From assembly GCA_964617375.1 (NCBI GenBank), contig CAZTXQ010000010.1, positions 1 to 64,000 of the forward strand: 64,000 nucleotides of DNA, in the 5' to 3' direction. Source of the stretch: Firm-13 sp964617375 (GTDB lineage Bacteria > Bacillota > Clostridia > Saccharofermentanales > Saccharofermentanaceae). Under the pieces are notes generated by a model. It saw only the letters and a program-made list of their open reading frames with translations, had not been told where the DNA came from and did not search any database. The position numbers were made by a program, and so were the translations under genes. Below are positions 33,350-42,967 of this stretch, piece by piece (the stretch's first letter is position 1; the number at the start of each line of letters is the position of its first letter).

Positions 33350-34642
33350 TTAGTTGAGTTTGACGCCGCAGGCCGAGGCATATACCGAGCACCAGTCGCC
33401 GATCCGGTCGAGGATGACCGATTCGCCGTCATCGGCGAGATCGCCCGCGACGACTTTGGCGTATTGGCACGGGAAGTACTGGCTGATCAGGGCCACCGGA
33501 ATCTTCGAGAGGTTTGCAAGAAGACGGTCGGAAGCCTCGCGGATCGGTTCGGCCGGGAAATAGTAGCGGCAGCGGTCCGAATAGCTGTAGAATTTTTTAT
33601 ACTCGATCTCTTCGTCGGAACCTGTGTAATATTTTTTCCAGTAGATATCCGAAGTGTTCATCTCTTTAAGGAGGACTTCCTTGAAGTGCGACCGCATCGA
33701 ATCGCCCGCAAGGATGGTTTTCTCGACTTCCTCAGCCAGAAAAAGCGCTTCGCGCAGGCCGAATGTCAGTGCAGGACCGACTTTCAGGATGCGGATTCCG
33801 TCCTCGACCATCCGGGTAAGGCTCTCCTCGGTCTGATAATCCGTCGAATGCCCTTCGAAAACGAGAGAACGCACATCTTTAAGCGCGGAGGTAAGGCAGG
33901 CCGCGTTTTCGCGGTTGTACTGGCAGACGAAATCGTCTCCGAATTCGACGCCGGGCTGCACGACAAAGGCAGCGACCTGATCAAACGCCACGCCTTCAGC
34001 TTCGAATTCTTCTTTGAAAATCGAATACTGGCGCCGGAATTCGTCGGGATCGGTCGGTGCCACGAAGTCCTCGTGCACCTGGCTTCCGCCGGGAATCGGC
34101 ACTTCGCTTCCGACGATCAGCACGGGCTTAATGGCATCGGGGGAGGTGGCGAGCCGCTTCCCATATGCGCGGTTGACGCATGCGGCAAGGCGGGCGCCGC
34201 GTTTGGCGCATACGCGGACGTCCAGAGGAGCATCCGGATCGTCGGTTGCGACGCGCATGCTGGTATCGATGTGAATTTTCGTAAAACCGGCCAGCGTATA
34301 GGCAGTGACAAGTTCTTCGGAATTCGCCATCGCGAGGTCTTCGGGGAGGTTCTGCCAGGTAAGCGGCCCTAAGTGATCGCCGCCCAGAATCACGCGATCG
34401 GAGGAGAGGCCTTCTTCGGCCATGATGCCGTTTACGAGAGCGGCATAATCAGACGGCTGCATGCCGGTGTAACCGCCGAACTGATTGACTTGATTGGACG
34501 TCGCTTCGATGACGAGAACATAGCCGTGCCGTCCGGCATGGCGGATAGCGGCCCTGAGAACGAGAGGGCTTGCCGTACAGACGGAATAGACGCCTTTCTG
34601 GCCGGGTACTTGTCCGGATAGGATCGATTGAATCGGGTGCAT
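33350..34642 (-). CDS. GatZ/KbaZ-like tagatose-bisphosphate aldolase subunit
   Basis: The 430-residue protein matches the non-catalytic chaperone-like subunit of tagatose-1,6-bisphosphate aldolase (GVYSVCTASPLVLRAAIRHA, ILGGDHLGPLTWQNLP, FEGHSTDYQTEESL, KVGPALTFGLREALF). The catalytic partner is probably the class II aldolase encoded at 42.0 kb. ATG 34642 follows AAGGAGAA. Confidence 0.92.
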   Translation of the reverse strand: MHPIQSILSGQVPGQKGVYSVCTASPLVLRAAIRHAGRHGYVLVIEATSNQVNQFGGYTGMQPSDYAALVNGIMAEEGLSSDRVILGGDHLGPLTWQNLPEDLAMANSEELVTAYTLAGFTKIHIDTSMRVATDDPDAPLDVRVCAKRGARLAACVNRAYGKRLATSPDAIKPVLIVGSEVPIPGGSQVHEDFVAPTDPDEFRRQYSIFKEEFEAEGVAFDQVAAFVVQPGVEFGDDFVCQYNRENAACLTSALKDVRSLVFEGHSTDYQTEESLTRMVEDGIRILKVGPALTFGLREALFLAEEVEKTILAGDSMRSHFKEVLLKEMNTSDIYWKKYYTGSDEEIEYKKFYSYSDRCRYYFPAEPIREASDRLLANLSKIPVALISQYFPCQYAKVVAGDLADDGESVILDRIGDWCSVYASACGVKLN

Positions 34643-34681
34643 AATGGATTCTCCTTGCTGAATGTTCATTTTTGTCGGTCT

Positions 34682-35647
34682 TTATCGGATAGGAGGGAGC
34701 TCACGGGTCTTCGGTTCGGAACTTTTTGCCATGAAGGCTTCAAGGTCCGTACGGAATGAGTTTCCTTCCATCGGGCCGCGCTTCTCAACGCCAAGGGCAC
34801 CGGCGGCGTTTGCATAGCGGACGCAAGTCTTGAGATCGGAACCGGATGCGAGCATCGCGAGGAAGGTTCCGTCAAAACAATCGCCGGCTCCGGTCGGATC
34901 GACTTCGGCGGCCTTATAGGTATCTGTATAAAAAGCTTCTGCGCGCGTATAGAGCTCCGTGCCGCGCGAGCCGTCTTTGACGACGATGATGCGGTCCTTT
35001 TTGGACAGCAAATCTCTGATTCCGGAAGCGGCGTCGCCGAAGAGAACTTTCATCTCGCTTTTTCCTGTAAGAAGGACATCGCAGGCTTCCAGAATCGTGT
35101 TGTAGTAGTCCATGATCTGACCGCTTAAAAGCTCGGGACGTATATTGGGATCGAAGCTGATCTTTACGCCGTTCTCGACGGCAATCCGAACGGCTTCCAT
35201 AACGGCGGCGCCCATCGAGGGGCTTGCCGTGATCGAGCAGCCCATGATATGAAGGTACTTTGAACTGCGGACGGCATCGACATCGATATCCGAAGGACTT
35301 AGCTCGCCGCATGCCGCGTGTGAGAAATGAAAAATAAACTGACGGTCACCGTTCTCAAAGTATGTAACGAAAGCGGTTCCTGTGCTATTGCTTTCGGTTA
35401 CTTTCACATGAGACACATCCACTCCGTCTGCGATCAGACGGTCCAGATTCACTTTTGCAAAGTCGTCTTTTCCGACTTTGGCGATGATAGCGGCCTTTGC
35501 GCCCATTCTTCCGGCCTGATCGATAGCAATTGCAGGTGCTCCGCTGGGATACGGCCCCAGAAGCTTGCCCGGTTCGCTGAATTTCTGTCCGACATGATCG
35601 GTCAGAATCTCGACGAGAATCTCGCCGACTGTAATGATGTCATACAT
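34682..35647 (-). CDS. PfkB-family sugar kinase 1
   Basis: The 321-residue protein is a ribokinase-fold kinase: GEILVEILTD start, GRMGAKAAIIAKVGKDDF, and the anion hole plus catalytic Asp in VDPTGAGDCFDGTF. Substrate probably a ketohexose or ketose phosphate of the locus. First gene of the minus arm, divergent from the ABC importer operon. Confidence 0.93.
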   Translation of the reverse strand: MYDIITVGEILVEILTDHVGQKFSEPGKLLGPYPSGAPAIAIDQAGRMGAKAAIIAKVGKDDFAKVNLDRLIADGVDVSHVKVTESNSTGTAFVTYFENGDRQFIFHFSHAACGELSPSDIDVDAVRSSKYLHIMGCSITASPSMGAAVMEAVRIAVENGVKISFDPNIRPELLSGQIMDYYNTILEACDVLLTGKSEMKVLFGDAASGIRDLLSKKDRIIVVKDGSRGTELYTRAEAFYTDTYKAAEVDPTGAGDCFDGTFLAMLASGSDLKTCVRYANAAGALGVEKRGPMEGNSFRTDLEAFMAKSSEPKTRELPPIR

Positions 35648-35694
35648 AGTTCTTCTCCTTGTTTTACGATAATGATCAATTCAAATTTAGATTC

Positions 35695-35840
35695 GATCGA
35701 AACGAAACGTTTCATGGTCACTTGTCACAAATAAATCGTGAAACGATCGAAATTATATTGACACTGTGCCCACTTGATGCTATTGTACAGTCATGATCGA
35801 AACTAAGCAAGCAAAAACGAAGATTAATCACGATCAAAAC
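35695..35840. promoter_or_regulatory. Four GATCGAAA repeats in the divergent sugar promoter region
   Basis: GATCGAAAC at 35695-35703, GATCGAAA at 35745-35752, GATCGAAAC at 35795-35803 and GATCAAAAC at 35832-35840 lie in the same orientation, spaced 50, 50 and 37 bases. They flank the plus-arm promoter. A DeoR-type regulator encoded in the operon is the probable binder. Confidence 0.6.
35758..35786 (+). promoter_or_regulatory. Promoter of the sugar importer operon
   Basis: TTGACA at 35758-35763 and TATTGT at 35781-35786, 17 bases apart, between the second and third GATCGAAA repeats. Confidence 0.7.
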
Positions 35841-35859
35841 AAAACTCGGAGGTAAAAAC

Positions 35860-36903
35860 ATGAAGAAGACACTTTCCCTCGTCCTGTCCCTCGCAATGGT
35901 CGCAGCACTTGCAGCCGGTTGCGGAACTGCCAAGGCTACTGAGACCACGACAGCTGCGGCTGCCACTACGGCGGCTGCCGCGACAACAGCTGCCGCAGCG
36001 ACAACCGCTGCAGCAGAGACCACCGCATCCGCCAAGACACTCAAGCTCGGTTTCGTTCTCGGTTCACGCGAACACGCGTTCTACCTGAACATCGAGAAGG
36101 GCATCAACGCAGCAGCGGCAGACCTTGGATTTGAAGCAGTTGTCCTTGAGAGTGATCTTGACGGCGCAGTTGCTTCCCAGCGTATCGAAGACCTTGTAGT
36201 CGATGGCTGTGACGCAATTTCTCTTTCTGTAAATGATCCGACGGGCTGCACGCCTGCAATCGAAGCTGCGGATGCCGAAGGCGTTCCGATGTTTGCTTTT
36301 GACTGCACATCGAGCGAGACCGACGTTATCAAGAGCTTCGTCGGAACTGACAACTACCAGGGCGGTGTTGTTGGCGGACAGGCAGTTATCAAGTATCTTG
36401 AAGACAACAATCTGACAGACGGCGCTACGATCGGTATCATCGGATATCCGGAGCCCCAGTCCTGCATCGACCGTGAAGACGGTTTCTACAGTGTTGTAAA
36501 TGAGTACAAAGATGAGTACAAGCTCAACATCGTTGCAATCGGCAACTACAAGGGCGATGCTTCCACAGCTGAGAGCCTCATGAATGACGCTCTTACACAG
36601 TATCCTGATATGGCTGCTATCTTCACAGTTGGCGATCCCGCTTGCGTTGGCGCTCTTGCTGCTATCAAGGCATCCGGTGCTTCCACTGTTATGGTCGGAT
36701 TTGACGCCAACCCCGAAGCACACGAAGCGATCCTTGATGCCGAGAACGGCAAAATCTGGATCTCCGACGTTGCTCAGGATCCCTACCAGATCGGATATCA
36801 GATTGCACAGCAGATGGTTAAGTACTGCACAGAGGGAACGGTTGACGATGCCAAGATCCTTATCGCTCCTTACCTTGTAGATGCTTCCAACGCCGTTGCC
36901 TGA
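35860..36903 (+). CDS. Sugar ABC transporter substrate-binding lipoprotein
   Basis: The 347-residue protein has a lipoprotein signal (LAAGC, C21) and a Thr/Ala linker of five TTAAAA-like units (residues about 27-52), then a RbsB/ALS-type periplasmic-binding fold (TLKLGFVLGSREHAFYLNIEKG; VDGCDAISLSVNDP; FTVGDPACVGALAAI). It would capture a mono- or small oligosaccharide of the pentose/hexose group for the importer. Confidence 0.94.
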   Translation: MKKTLSLVLSLAMVAALAAGCGTAKATETTTAAAATTAAAATTAAAATTAAAETTASAKTLKLGFVLGSREHAFYLNIEKGINAAAADLGFEAVVLESDLDGAVASQRIEDLVVDGCDAISLSVNDPTGCTPAIEAADAEGVPMFAFDCTSSETDVIKSFVGTDNYQGGVVGGQAVIKYLEDNNLTDGATIGIIGYPEPQSCIDREDGFYSVVNEYKDEYKLNIVAIGNYKGDASTAESLMNDALTQYPDMAAIFTVGDPACVGALAAIKASGASTVMVGFDANPEAHEAILDAENGKIWISDVAQDPYQIGYQIAQQMVKYCTEGTVDDAKILIAPYLVDASNAVA

Positions 36904-36959
36904 TTCTCTGATTAACGGTATCTCTTAAAGTCTGTACGAATGATCTCATTCGAAAGTGT

Positions 36960-36985
36960 CGTGTCCGGGCGGGTGCCCGGACACG
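36960..36985 (+). terminator. Intra-operon hairpin after the binding-protein gene
   Basis: CGTGTCCGGGC and GCCCGGACACG form a perfect 11-bp stem with a GGGT tetraloop. There is no T tract, so it likely protects the binding-protein mRNA and lowers expression of the downstream genes. Confidence 0.7.
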
Positions 36986-37028
36986 GCATGGCAGGCACCT
37001 TCCAGAAATATGGGTAAGGAGTTTTGTA

Positions 37029-38531
37029 ATGGAACCTACACTGCAAGCCGTTAACATAACCAAGATCTTTCCGGGCGTACGTGCACTTACCGACATTTCC
37101 CTGGATTTTTATCCGGGCGAGGTGCATGCACTGATCGGCGAAAACGGAGCCGGAAAATCTACGCTTATTAAGATTCTGTCCGGTGTTTATACACCGTCCG
37201 AAGGGCATGTCGTGCTTGACGGAAACAAAATCGATTTCAAGAGCCCGCATGATGCCATTTTGAAGGGCATCGCCGTTATCCATCAGGAATTGAGTATCGC
37301 GAATGATTTGACCGTCGCTGAGAATATCTTTCTCGGTATGGAACCTCAAAAAGGTACACTGCTCGACAGAAAACTTATGAACCAGACTTCCCAGGATATC
37401 CTGGACTTCATGAAAGTTTCGATCAAGGCAACTGCTCTGGCCAGAGATCTTACGGCTGCTCAGCACCAGATGGTTGAAATCGCCAGAGTGATTAACCGCA
37501 AAGCCAAAGTTGTAATCATGGACGAACCCACTTCCTCTTTGTCAAAACACGAAATCACGGCACTTTTCGAGCAGATCAACAATCTGCGCAGAAATAATGT
37601 CACTATTATTTACATCTCCCACCGTATGGCGGAGATCTTTGAGATGTGCGACCGTGCCACCGTACTGCGCGACGGTCAGAAGATTATTACCTTTATGGTA
37701 AAAGACACATCCGAAAGCGAATTGGTAGCCAACATGGTCGGCCGCAAAATCGGCGACTATTATAACCGTCAGGTTCATACACGTGGAAAAGAAATGCTTC
37801 GCGTCGAAGGGCTAAACCGCAAGGGCGAATTCAGCGATGTATCTTTTACCGCATATCAGGGAGAAATACTCGGTTTCTCGGGGCTTGTCGGCGCCGGACG
37901 GACCGAGGTAATGGAGACGATCTTCGCGGCCCGCAAGGCGGAATCCGGCAAGGTTTTCGTGAACGGGAAAGAAGTTCGCTTCAAAGGGCCGAAGGATGCG
38001 ATCGAAAGCAAAATCGGTCTGGTAACCGAAGATCGCCGCAGAACCGGTCTGATGCTTAAGGCTACGATCAAGAAAAACATGGTTCTTCCGAGTCTGACAA
38101 AGAACATGCTGAAGCTCGGCTTTGTCAACCGGAAATGGGAAGACAAGACAGCATCCGAGATGGTGAAGAAACTGAATGTCAAAACACCGTCGACGGAAAC
38201 CGTAATCGGGAACCTCTCGGGCGGCAATCAGCAGAAAGTTATTCTTGCCAAATGGCTTATCGCCGACTCGGATATCCTGATTCTTGACGAACCAACCCGC
38301 GGTATTGACGTTAATGCCAAGTCTGAATTCTATGCGCTCATGAATGATTTCGTCGCAAAAGGCGGCTGCATTATTATGGTTTCTTCCGAAATGCCGGAAA
38401 TAATCGGTATCAGCGATCGCGTGCTTGTCATGCGTGAGGGAAGAATCAGCGGCGAGCTGAGGGCAGACGAGCTCTCGGAGCAAAGGATTATCGAACTTGC
38501 TAGTATCGGCAGTAATAAAGACGAAGCATAA
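37029..38531 (+). CDS. Sugar ABC transporter ATPase (RbsA/MglA type)
   Basis: The 500-residue protein contains two nucleotide-binding domains. The first has GENGAGKST, LTAAQHQMVEIARV and VIMDEPTSS; the second has a degenerate Walker A (GLVGAGRTE), LSGGNQQKV and LILDEPTRGID, as usual for this carbohydrate-uptake family 2. Operon with the binding protein and permease. Confidence 0.96.
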   Translation: MEPTLQAVNITKIFPGVRALTDISLDFYPGEVHALIGENGAGKSTLIKILSGVYTPSEGHVVLDGNKIDFKSPHDAILKGIAVIHQELSIANDLTVAENIFLGMEPQKGTLLDRKLMNQTSQDILDFMKVSIKATALARDLTAAQHQMVEIARVINRKAKVVIMDEPTSSLSKHEITALFEQINNLRRNNVTIIYISHRMAEIFEMCDRATVLRDGQKIITFMVKDTSESELVANMVGRKIGDYYNRQVHTRGKEMLRVEGLNRKGEFSDVSFTAYQGEILGFSGLVGAGRTEVMETIFAARKAESGKVFVNGKEVRFKGPKDAIESKIGLVTEDRRRTGLMLKATIKKNMVLPSLTKNMLKLGFVNRKWEDKTASEMVKKLNVKTPSTETVIGNLSGGNQQKVILAKWLIADSDILILDEPTRGIDVNAKSEFYALMNDFVAKGGCIIMVSSEMPEIIGISDRVLVMREGRISGELRADELSEQRIIELASIGSNKDEA

Positions 38532-38561
38532 ATCTAAGCATTCAGAAAGGGAATCGTACTT

Positions 38562-39581
38562 ATGGGAACATTTTTAAGCGCAGCCCGCGCCGGCAGAGCG
38601 GAGAAGATTCAGTCTTTTGCCAAACGCAACATCATTGTGATCGTGCTGATCATCCTGAGTATCGGATTTGCGATCGGAAATCCGGCTTTCCTGAAAGCCA
38701 CGAATCTGATTAACCTTACCACGCAGATGGCGATCAACGCCATGCTGTCGATCGGACTCACGTACGTCATCATTCTCGGAGGAATCGATATATCCGTCGG
38801 CGCCGTCGGCGCTCTTGCCGGAGTTATTACCGCTCTTGTATGCCGCACGCTTCCGGAGAGCACGCCCCTCGGTCTGGTTATCCTGACTCAGCTCTCGGTC
38901 GGTATTCTGGTCGGTATTCTGTTCGGTTCGTTTATCGGAATTATTATTTCAAAATTCAAAGTTGTTCCTATGATCGCGACGCTGGCCGCGATGACCATCG
39001 CCAGAGGTTTATGCTACATCTTCTCGGGTGGTTCTTCGGTCTCCGGACTCTCGTCCAACTACTCCTGGCTCGGCGCCAACCGCCTCTTTAAAACGGAGGG
39101 CAAGCCGACCGGATGGCTTCCTGTTATCACGATCGTCGTCGTACTGTTCGTTATCGTTATGCACATGCTCCTTTCGAAGACGGTCTTCGGACGCCATGTA
39201 TATGCGACCGGTTCCAATATCAACGTAGCCCACTTAAGCGGTATCAACACAAATCGTGTCACTTTCATCAGTCATGTCCTGTGCTCGGTTATGGCTTCCG
39301 TCGGCGGCGTTTTGAGTTCTTCGAAGCTGCAGAACGGCCAGCCCGGTGCGATGGATGGCTACGAGATGTACGCGATTGCTGCGACCGTCTTAGGCGGCAC
39401 GAGTCTTACCGGCGGCAGCGGATCCGTTGCAAGAGCCATGATCGGATGTGCGGTTATCGCCGTTATCAATAACGGAATGAACCTGATGCATATCAACTCT
39501 TACTGGCAGAAGGCGGTTATCGGTTTCATCATCCTGTTGGCCGTTATACTCGATATGAGCCAGAAAAAGAAGAAGGCCTGA
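38562..39581 (+). CDS. Sugar ABC transporter permease (RbsC type)
   Basis: The 339-residue membrane protein has about ten helices and the BPD_transp_2 pattern (GLTYVIILGGIDISVGAVGALAG, FGRHVYATGSN, ATVLGGTSLTGGSGS). One permease gene is seen, so it forms a homodimer. Confidence 0.95.
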   Translation: MGTFLSAARAGRAEKIQSFAKRNIIVIVLIILSIGFAIGNPAFLKATNLINLTTQMAINAMLSIGLTYVIILGGIDISVGAVGALAGVITALVCRTLPESTPLGLVILTQLSVGILVGILFGSFIGIIISKFKVVPMIATLAAMTIARGLCYIFSGGSSVSGLSSNYSWLGANRLFKTEGKPTGWLPVITIVVVLFVIVMHMLLSKTVFGRHVYATGSNINVAHLSGINTNRVTFISHVLCSVMASVGGVLSSSKLQNGQPGAMDGYEMYAIAATVLGGTSLTGGSGSVARAMIGCAVIAVINNGMNLMHINSYWQKAVIGFIILLAVILDMSQKKKKA

Positions 39582-39614
39582 TAAACAGGCGGCAATTAGG
39601 AGATCGGTAAACAT

Positions 39615-40574
39615 ATGCTTTGGAAATCGGACAAGATGGATTACTTCGCGGCGGATTGCTTCTCCGGTATGGAAAAGGCTTATCCGGGACGCTGGAAAAG
39701 CTTCGCTCCCTCCAAAAACAGCGGCACGCTGATCAAGAGCACCCCTACTCCGGATCGCGTGGCCGTGATTATAAGCGGAGGGGCCGGCAACGGTCCGCTG
39801 TTCCCCGGATATGTCGGCGAAGGCCTGGCTGATGCCGCCGTAATCGGAGCTCCGTTCGCCGCACCGAATGCCTATTCAATATATGAGGCTGGTAAATATC
39901 TCGGACGTGAAAAAGGTGTTCTCTTACTATATAATAATTTTGCAGGGGATTACCTTAATAACGATATGGCGAAGGAGCTTCTGGAGATGGACGGGATCCG
40001 CGTGGAGACCGTAATTTCCAACGACGACATAGCCACATCGTGGGGCGAACCCAGAGAGAATCGGAACGGACGCAGCGGAATCGGACTTTTGATCAAGCTG
40101 GCGGGTGCCTGTACGGCATCCGGGAAGTCTTTGGCGGAGACCGCCTCTATCCTGAGACGGGCGAACGCGAGACTCGGAACGCTCAGTATGCACGTTGACT
40201 TCGAGCATAACAGAATTGATTTCGGAGCCGGTTTTTCCGGCGAACCGGGAATCTTAAGCTCCGAAGTCGGCGACATGAAATCAGCGGCACGTGAGGCAAT
40301 GGGTATCCTAATGAGAGATCTGGAGCCGGCACCCGATGAGAGACTTTTCGTACTGGTGAACCGTTTGAGACTCACGAGTTATCCGGACAGCTACATCATC
40401 ACGAACGCCGTGCACGGGATTCTCTCCGAGAGATATCGCGTCAGCAGAATTCATACGGCTGCGTTTTCGAACATTGTCGACACATACGGTTTCGATTTTT
40501 CGATCCTCTGTATGGACCGGGAAATGGAGAGCCTTCTTGAAAAAGATGTGGTCTCGGATTGTTTCATCATTTAG
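39615..40574 (+). CDS. DhaK-like kinase subunit lacking catalytic histidines
   Basis: The 319-residue protein has the overall DhaK sequence plan: SGGAGNGPLFPGYVGEGLADA (DhaK GGGSGHEPxHxGYVGxGML), NNFAGDYLNNDMA with the conserved Asp (D112), and FGAGFSGEPGI (DhaK GxGIHxEPG). The histidine that binds dihydroxyacetone covalently in DhaK is S208 here, and the active-site His in GSGHEP is N59. Asp is kept. A kinase for another ketose is likely, or a non-covalent mechanism. DhaL follows with the DeoR gene between them. Confidence 0.85.
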   Translation: MLWKSDKMDYFAADCFSGMEKAYPGRWKSFAPSKNSGTLIKSTPTPDRVAVIISGGAGNGPLFPGYVGEGLADAAVIGAPFAAPNAYSIYEAGKYLGREKGVLLLYNNFAGDYLNNDMAKELLEMDGIRVETVISNDDIATSWGEPRENRNGRSGIGLLIKLAGACTASGKSLAETASILRRANARLGTLSMHVDFEHNRIDFGAGFSGEPGILSSEVGDMKSAAREAMGILMRDLEPAPDERLFVLVNRLRLTSYPDSYIITNAVHGILSERYRVSRIHTAAFSNIVDTYGFDFSILCMDREMESLLEKDVVSDCFII

Positions 40575-40592
40575 TTTATGGGGGGGTACAGA

Positions 40593-41372
40593 ATGTTTGC
40601 TGAGGAAAGACAGGACAAGATCTACGAAATCATTTGCCAGGAGCATTCCATCAAGGTGGCCGAACTGAGCCAGAGGCTGGATATCTCCGAGGTGACGATC
40701 CGCAGGGATCTCGAAGAATTGCAGCGCCAGAAGAAAGTTTTACGGACACACGGCGGTGCGATCATTTCCTACTCGCTTGGCAAAGCTATCAGTGCCGATG
40801 AACTCAAGTCCAAGAACCAGTCGCTGAAGCGACAGATCGCCATGGCGGCCTATGACAATATCAGCGATTATGACACGGTATTCCTTGACAGTTCGAGCAC
40901 GACAAGTGAGCTCGCAAAGCTGATTGCGGAAGAGCAGAAGACCAACTTAAGAATCATTACGACATCGCTGCTTACGGTGCAGAAGCTGTCCAAATGCAAA
41001 TCATATAAAGTAATGGTCGTGGGCGGAGAGGTGAATTACGATCACAATACAGTCGAAGGATACCTTGCCGCACAGTTTATAAAGAATGTCCGGGTCGACA
41101 AATGCTTCATCGGCATCAACGGAATCGACGAGAAATTCGGGTTCTCAACCCCCCGTTATGAGGACGCCGAGATCAAGTCCCTGATGATTGCTTCCGCTGT
41201 GGAGTCGTTTATACTGGCCGACCACACGAAATTCAACAAAGTCTATCTTGCCAAAGTTGACATCAGCAGTTGTCTGATTACAGATACGCAGCTTTCCGAT
41301 TTTGCTTATGACAAGTTAAGTGACGACTTAGAGATCATTTTTGCGGATCAGAAAGCGGATTCACCCAAATAG
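40593..41372 (+). CDS. DeoR-family sugar-operon regulator
   Basis: The 259-residue protein has the DeoR helix-turn-helix (HSIKVAELSQRLDISEVTIRRDLEEL) and the DeoRC sugar-phosphate-sensing domain (DSSSTTSELAKLIAE; NGIDEKFGFSTPRYEDAEIK). ATG 40593 follows a run of seven Gs. It should repress the locus until a sugar phosphate binds; GATCGAAA repeats are the candidate targets. Confidence 0.94.
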   Translation: MFAEERQDKIYEIICQEHSIKVAELSQRLDISEVTIRRDLEELQRQKKVLRTHGGAIISYSLGKAISADELKSKNQSLKRQIAMAAYDNISDYDTVFLDSSSTTSELAKLIAEEQKTNLRIITTSLLTVQKLSKCKSYKVMVVGGEVNYDHNTVEGYLAAQFIKNVRVDKCFIGINGIDEKFGFSTPRYEDAEIKSLMIASAVESFILADHTKFNKVYLAKVDISSCLITDTQLSDFAYDKLSDDLEIIFADQKADSPK

Positions 41373-41387
41373 TAAACAGGAGAATAT

Positions 41388-42023
41388 ATGGAATTCATCA
41401 CTGAGAAAGAATGGAAGCCTGCGATGATTCACGTGTGTGATCTTGTCGTAGCCGCTGAACCCATGCTCACAGCCATGGATACAATCATCGGAGACGGCGA
41501 TCACGGGTTCGGGATGCGCGACGGTTTCCGCGAATTGCGGACCGTGCTGATGAGCCGTGAATACACTTCCCTTTATGAGCTCCTGAGAGACTCGGGCATT
41601 GAACTCGTAAAGAATATGGGAGGCGCTTCGGGAGTCATTTTCGGCACCATGTTTACCGGAGGCTACGGAGTGATTAACGGCAAGGACAGGATCGACGCCG
41701 ACGATCTGATCGAGTTTTTTGACGAAGGCTCGAAAACGATCATGCGCAGAGGCCGTTCCGAGCCGGGGAACAAGACCATGCTCGACGCTCTGGTACCGGC
41801 GATTGAAGCGATGCGGTTGAAAAGAAAAGAGACCGCGGATATCAAAGAGATCCTGGCTGCCGCCCACGAGGGAGCAGTAGGAGGTATGGAGAGCACGAAG
41901 AGTATGATACCGAGACTCGGACGCTCGAAAAATTTCCGCGAAAGCGCGATCGGACACGCAGACCCAGGTGCCATGTCGGTAACCATCATTTTTAAAGGAC
42001 TGTCAGAAGGAATCGAAGTTTAA
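41388..42023 (+). CDS. DhaL-like ATP-binding kinase subunit
   Basis: The 211-residue protein is the all-helical barrel of DhaL: the Mg-nucleotide motif DTIIGDGDHG (D31, D36, D38), GGASGVIFGTMF, GNKTMLDALVPA, and GRSKNFRESAIGHADPGA. It would supply ATP (or, with a PTS DhaM, phosphate) to the DhaK-like subunit; no dhaM gene is seen, so ATP is the more likely donor. Confidence 0.93.
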   Translation: MEFITEKEWKPAMIHVCDLVVAAEPMLTAMDTIIGDGDHGFGMRDGFRELRTVLMSREYTSLYELLRDSGIELVKNMGGASGVIFGTMFTGGYGVINGKDRIDADDLIEFFDEGSKTIMRRGRSEPGNKTMLDALVPAIEAMRLKRKETADIKEILAAAHEGAVGGMESTKSMIPRLGRSKNFRESAIGHADPGAMSVTIIFKGLSEGIEV

Positions 42024-42046
42024 TAAAAGAAAGCGAGAATACGAAT

Positions 42047-42880
42047 ATGTCATTAGTAAAAGTAAGCGAAATCCTCAAAATGGCCGATAAGGCCAATACA
42101 TCGGCAATTGCCTTCAACTGTTTTGATTACAGCACGGTAACCTCAGTCATTGCGGTTGCGGAAGAACTCCAGAAGCCGGTCATCATCATGCTGTATCCGG
42201 ACCATTGCCTTACCCATCACTGGACGACACCGGCTGTTTTTGCTTCCATGGTGAAGCTCGAAGCGGCCAAGGTGAAGGTTCCCGTCGGGCTTCATCTCGA
42301 TCACTGCAGCGATTACGACTACATTCTGCAGGCGATTCAGGCTGGTTTCACATCCGTCATGTACGATGGTTCGATGATCTCTCTTGAAGAGAATATCAAG
42401 AACACCCGCGAAATCTCCCGTGCCGCTCATGCTCTCGGCGCAGAGGTGGAAGCAGAACTCGGCCGCGTAGGATTTGCGAGCACCGTTACCGATCAGAGCG
42501 ATACCGATAAGTATACAAAGCCTGAAGTCGCTGCGGCATTCTGCGAGCAGACGGACTGCGACTGTGTAGCCGTAGCCATCGGAAGCGCACACGGTTTCTA
42601 CAAGGAAACACCCAAGCTCGACCTCGACCGTCTCAAGGAAATCAACCTCGCGACAAATGTCCCCTTGGCTCTTCACGGCGGCAGCGGAATCCCGGACGAC
42701 CAGCTCGAGATCGCCTTCCGTCAGGGTATCAACAAATTCAACGTCGGCACCGAATTCCTTTACACCTACTACCAGGCAGTAAAGAAGTTTGACGAACCGG
42801 AAATTCACGGCATGCAGAACAAGGTTCAGGATGCGCTGAAGGCATATCTGAGAGAGAAAATGCAGCTCTCCAAATTCTGA
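42047..42880 (+). CDS. Class II ketose-bisphosphate aldolase
   Basis: The 277-residue protein has the zinc-binding histidines of the FbaA/GatY/KbaY family (GLHLDHCSDY, GSAHGFYKET, LALHGGSGIPD) and the C-terminal NKFNVGTEF phosphate loop. It would split a ketose-1,6-bisphosphate into dihydroxyacetone phosphate and an aldehyde. The GatZ-like subunit encoded at 33.4 kb suggests tagatose-bisphosphate aldolase type. Confidence 0.94.
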   Translation: MSLVKVSEILKMADKANTSAIAFNCFDYSTVTSVIAVAEELQKPVIIMLYPDHCLTHHWTTPAVFASMVKLEAAKVKVPVGLHLDHCSDYDYILQAIQAGFTSVMYDGSMISLEENIKNTREISRAAHALGAEVEAELGRVGFASTVTDQSDTDKYTKPEVAAAFCEQTDCDCVAVAIGSAHGFYKETPKLDLDRLKEINLATNVPLALHGGSGIPDDQLEIAFRQGINKFNVGTEFLYTYYQAVKKFDEPEIHGMQNKVQDALKAYLREKMQLSKF

Positions 42881-42914
42881 TAAAACCCTCATACATATCA
42901 TTTGATCTGTGCGC

Positions 42915-42967
42915 GGACGAAGCTGTTTTGACCGGCCCTGATAAAGTGCGCTTCAAAACAGCCGTCC
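42915..42967 (+). terminator. Long intra-operon hairpin
   Basis: GGACGAAGCTGTTTTGA pairs with TCAAAACAGCCGTCC around a 21-base loop between the aldolase and PfkB genes; a short T run follows. It may partially terminate or mark an mRNA processing point. Confidence 0.6.

Noticed and set aside
33464..34372. A 302-codon plus-strand frame opposite the GatZ-like gene
   Set aside because: The minus-strand gene has clear family motifs; the plus frame is its shadow.
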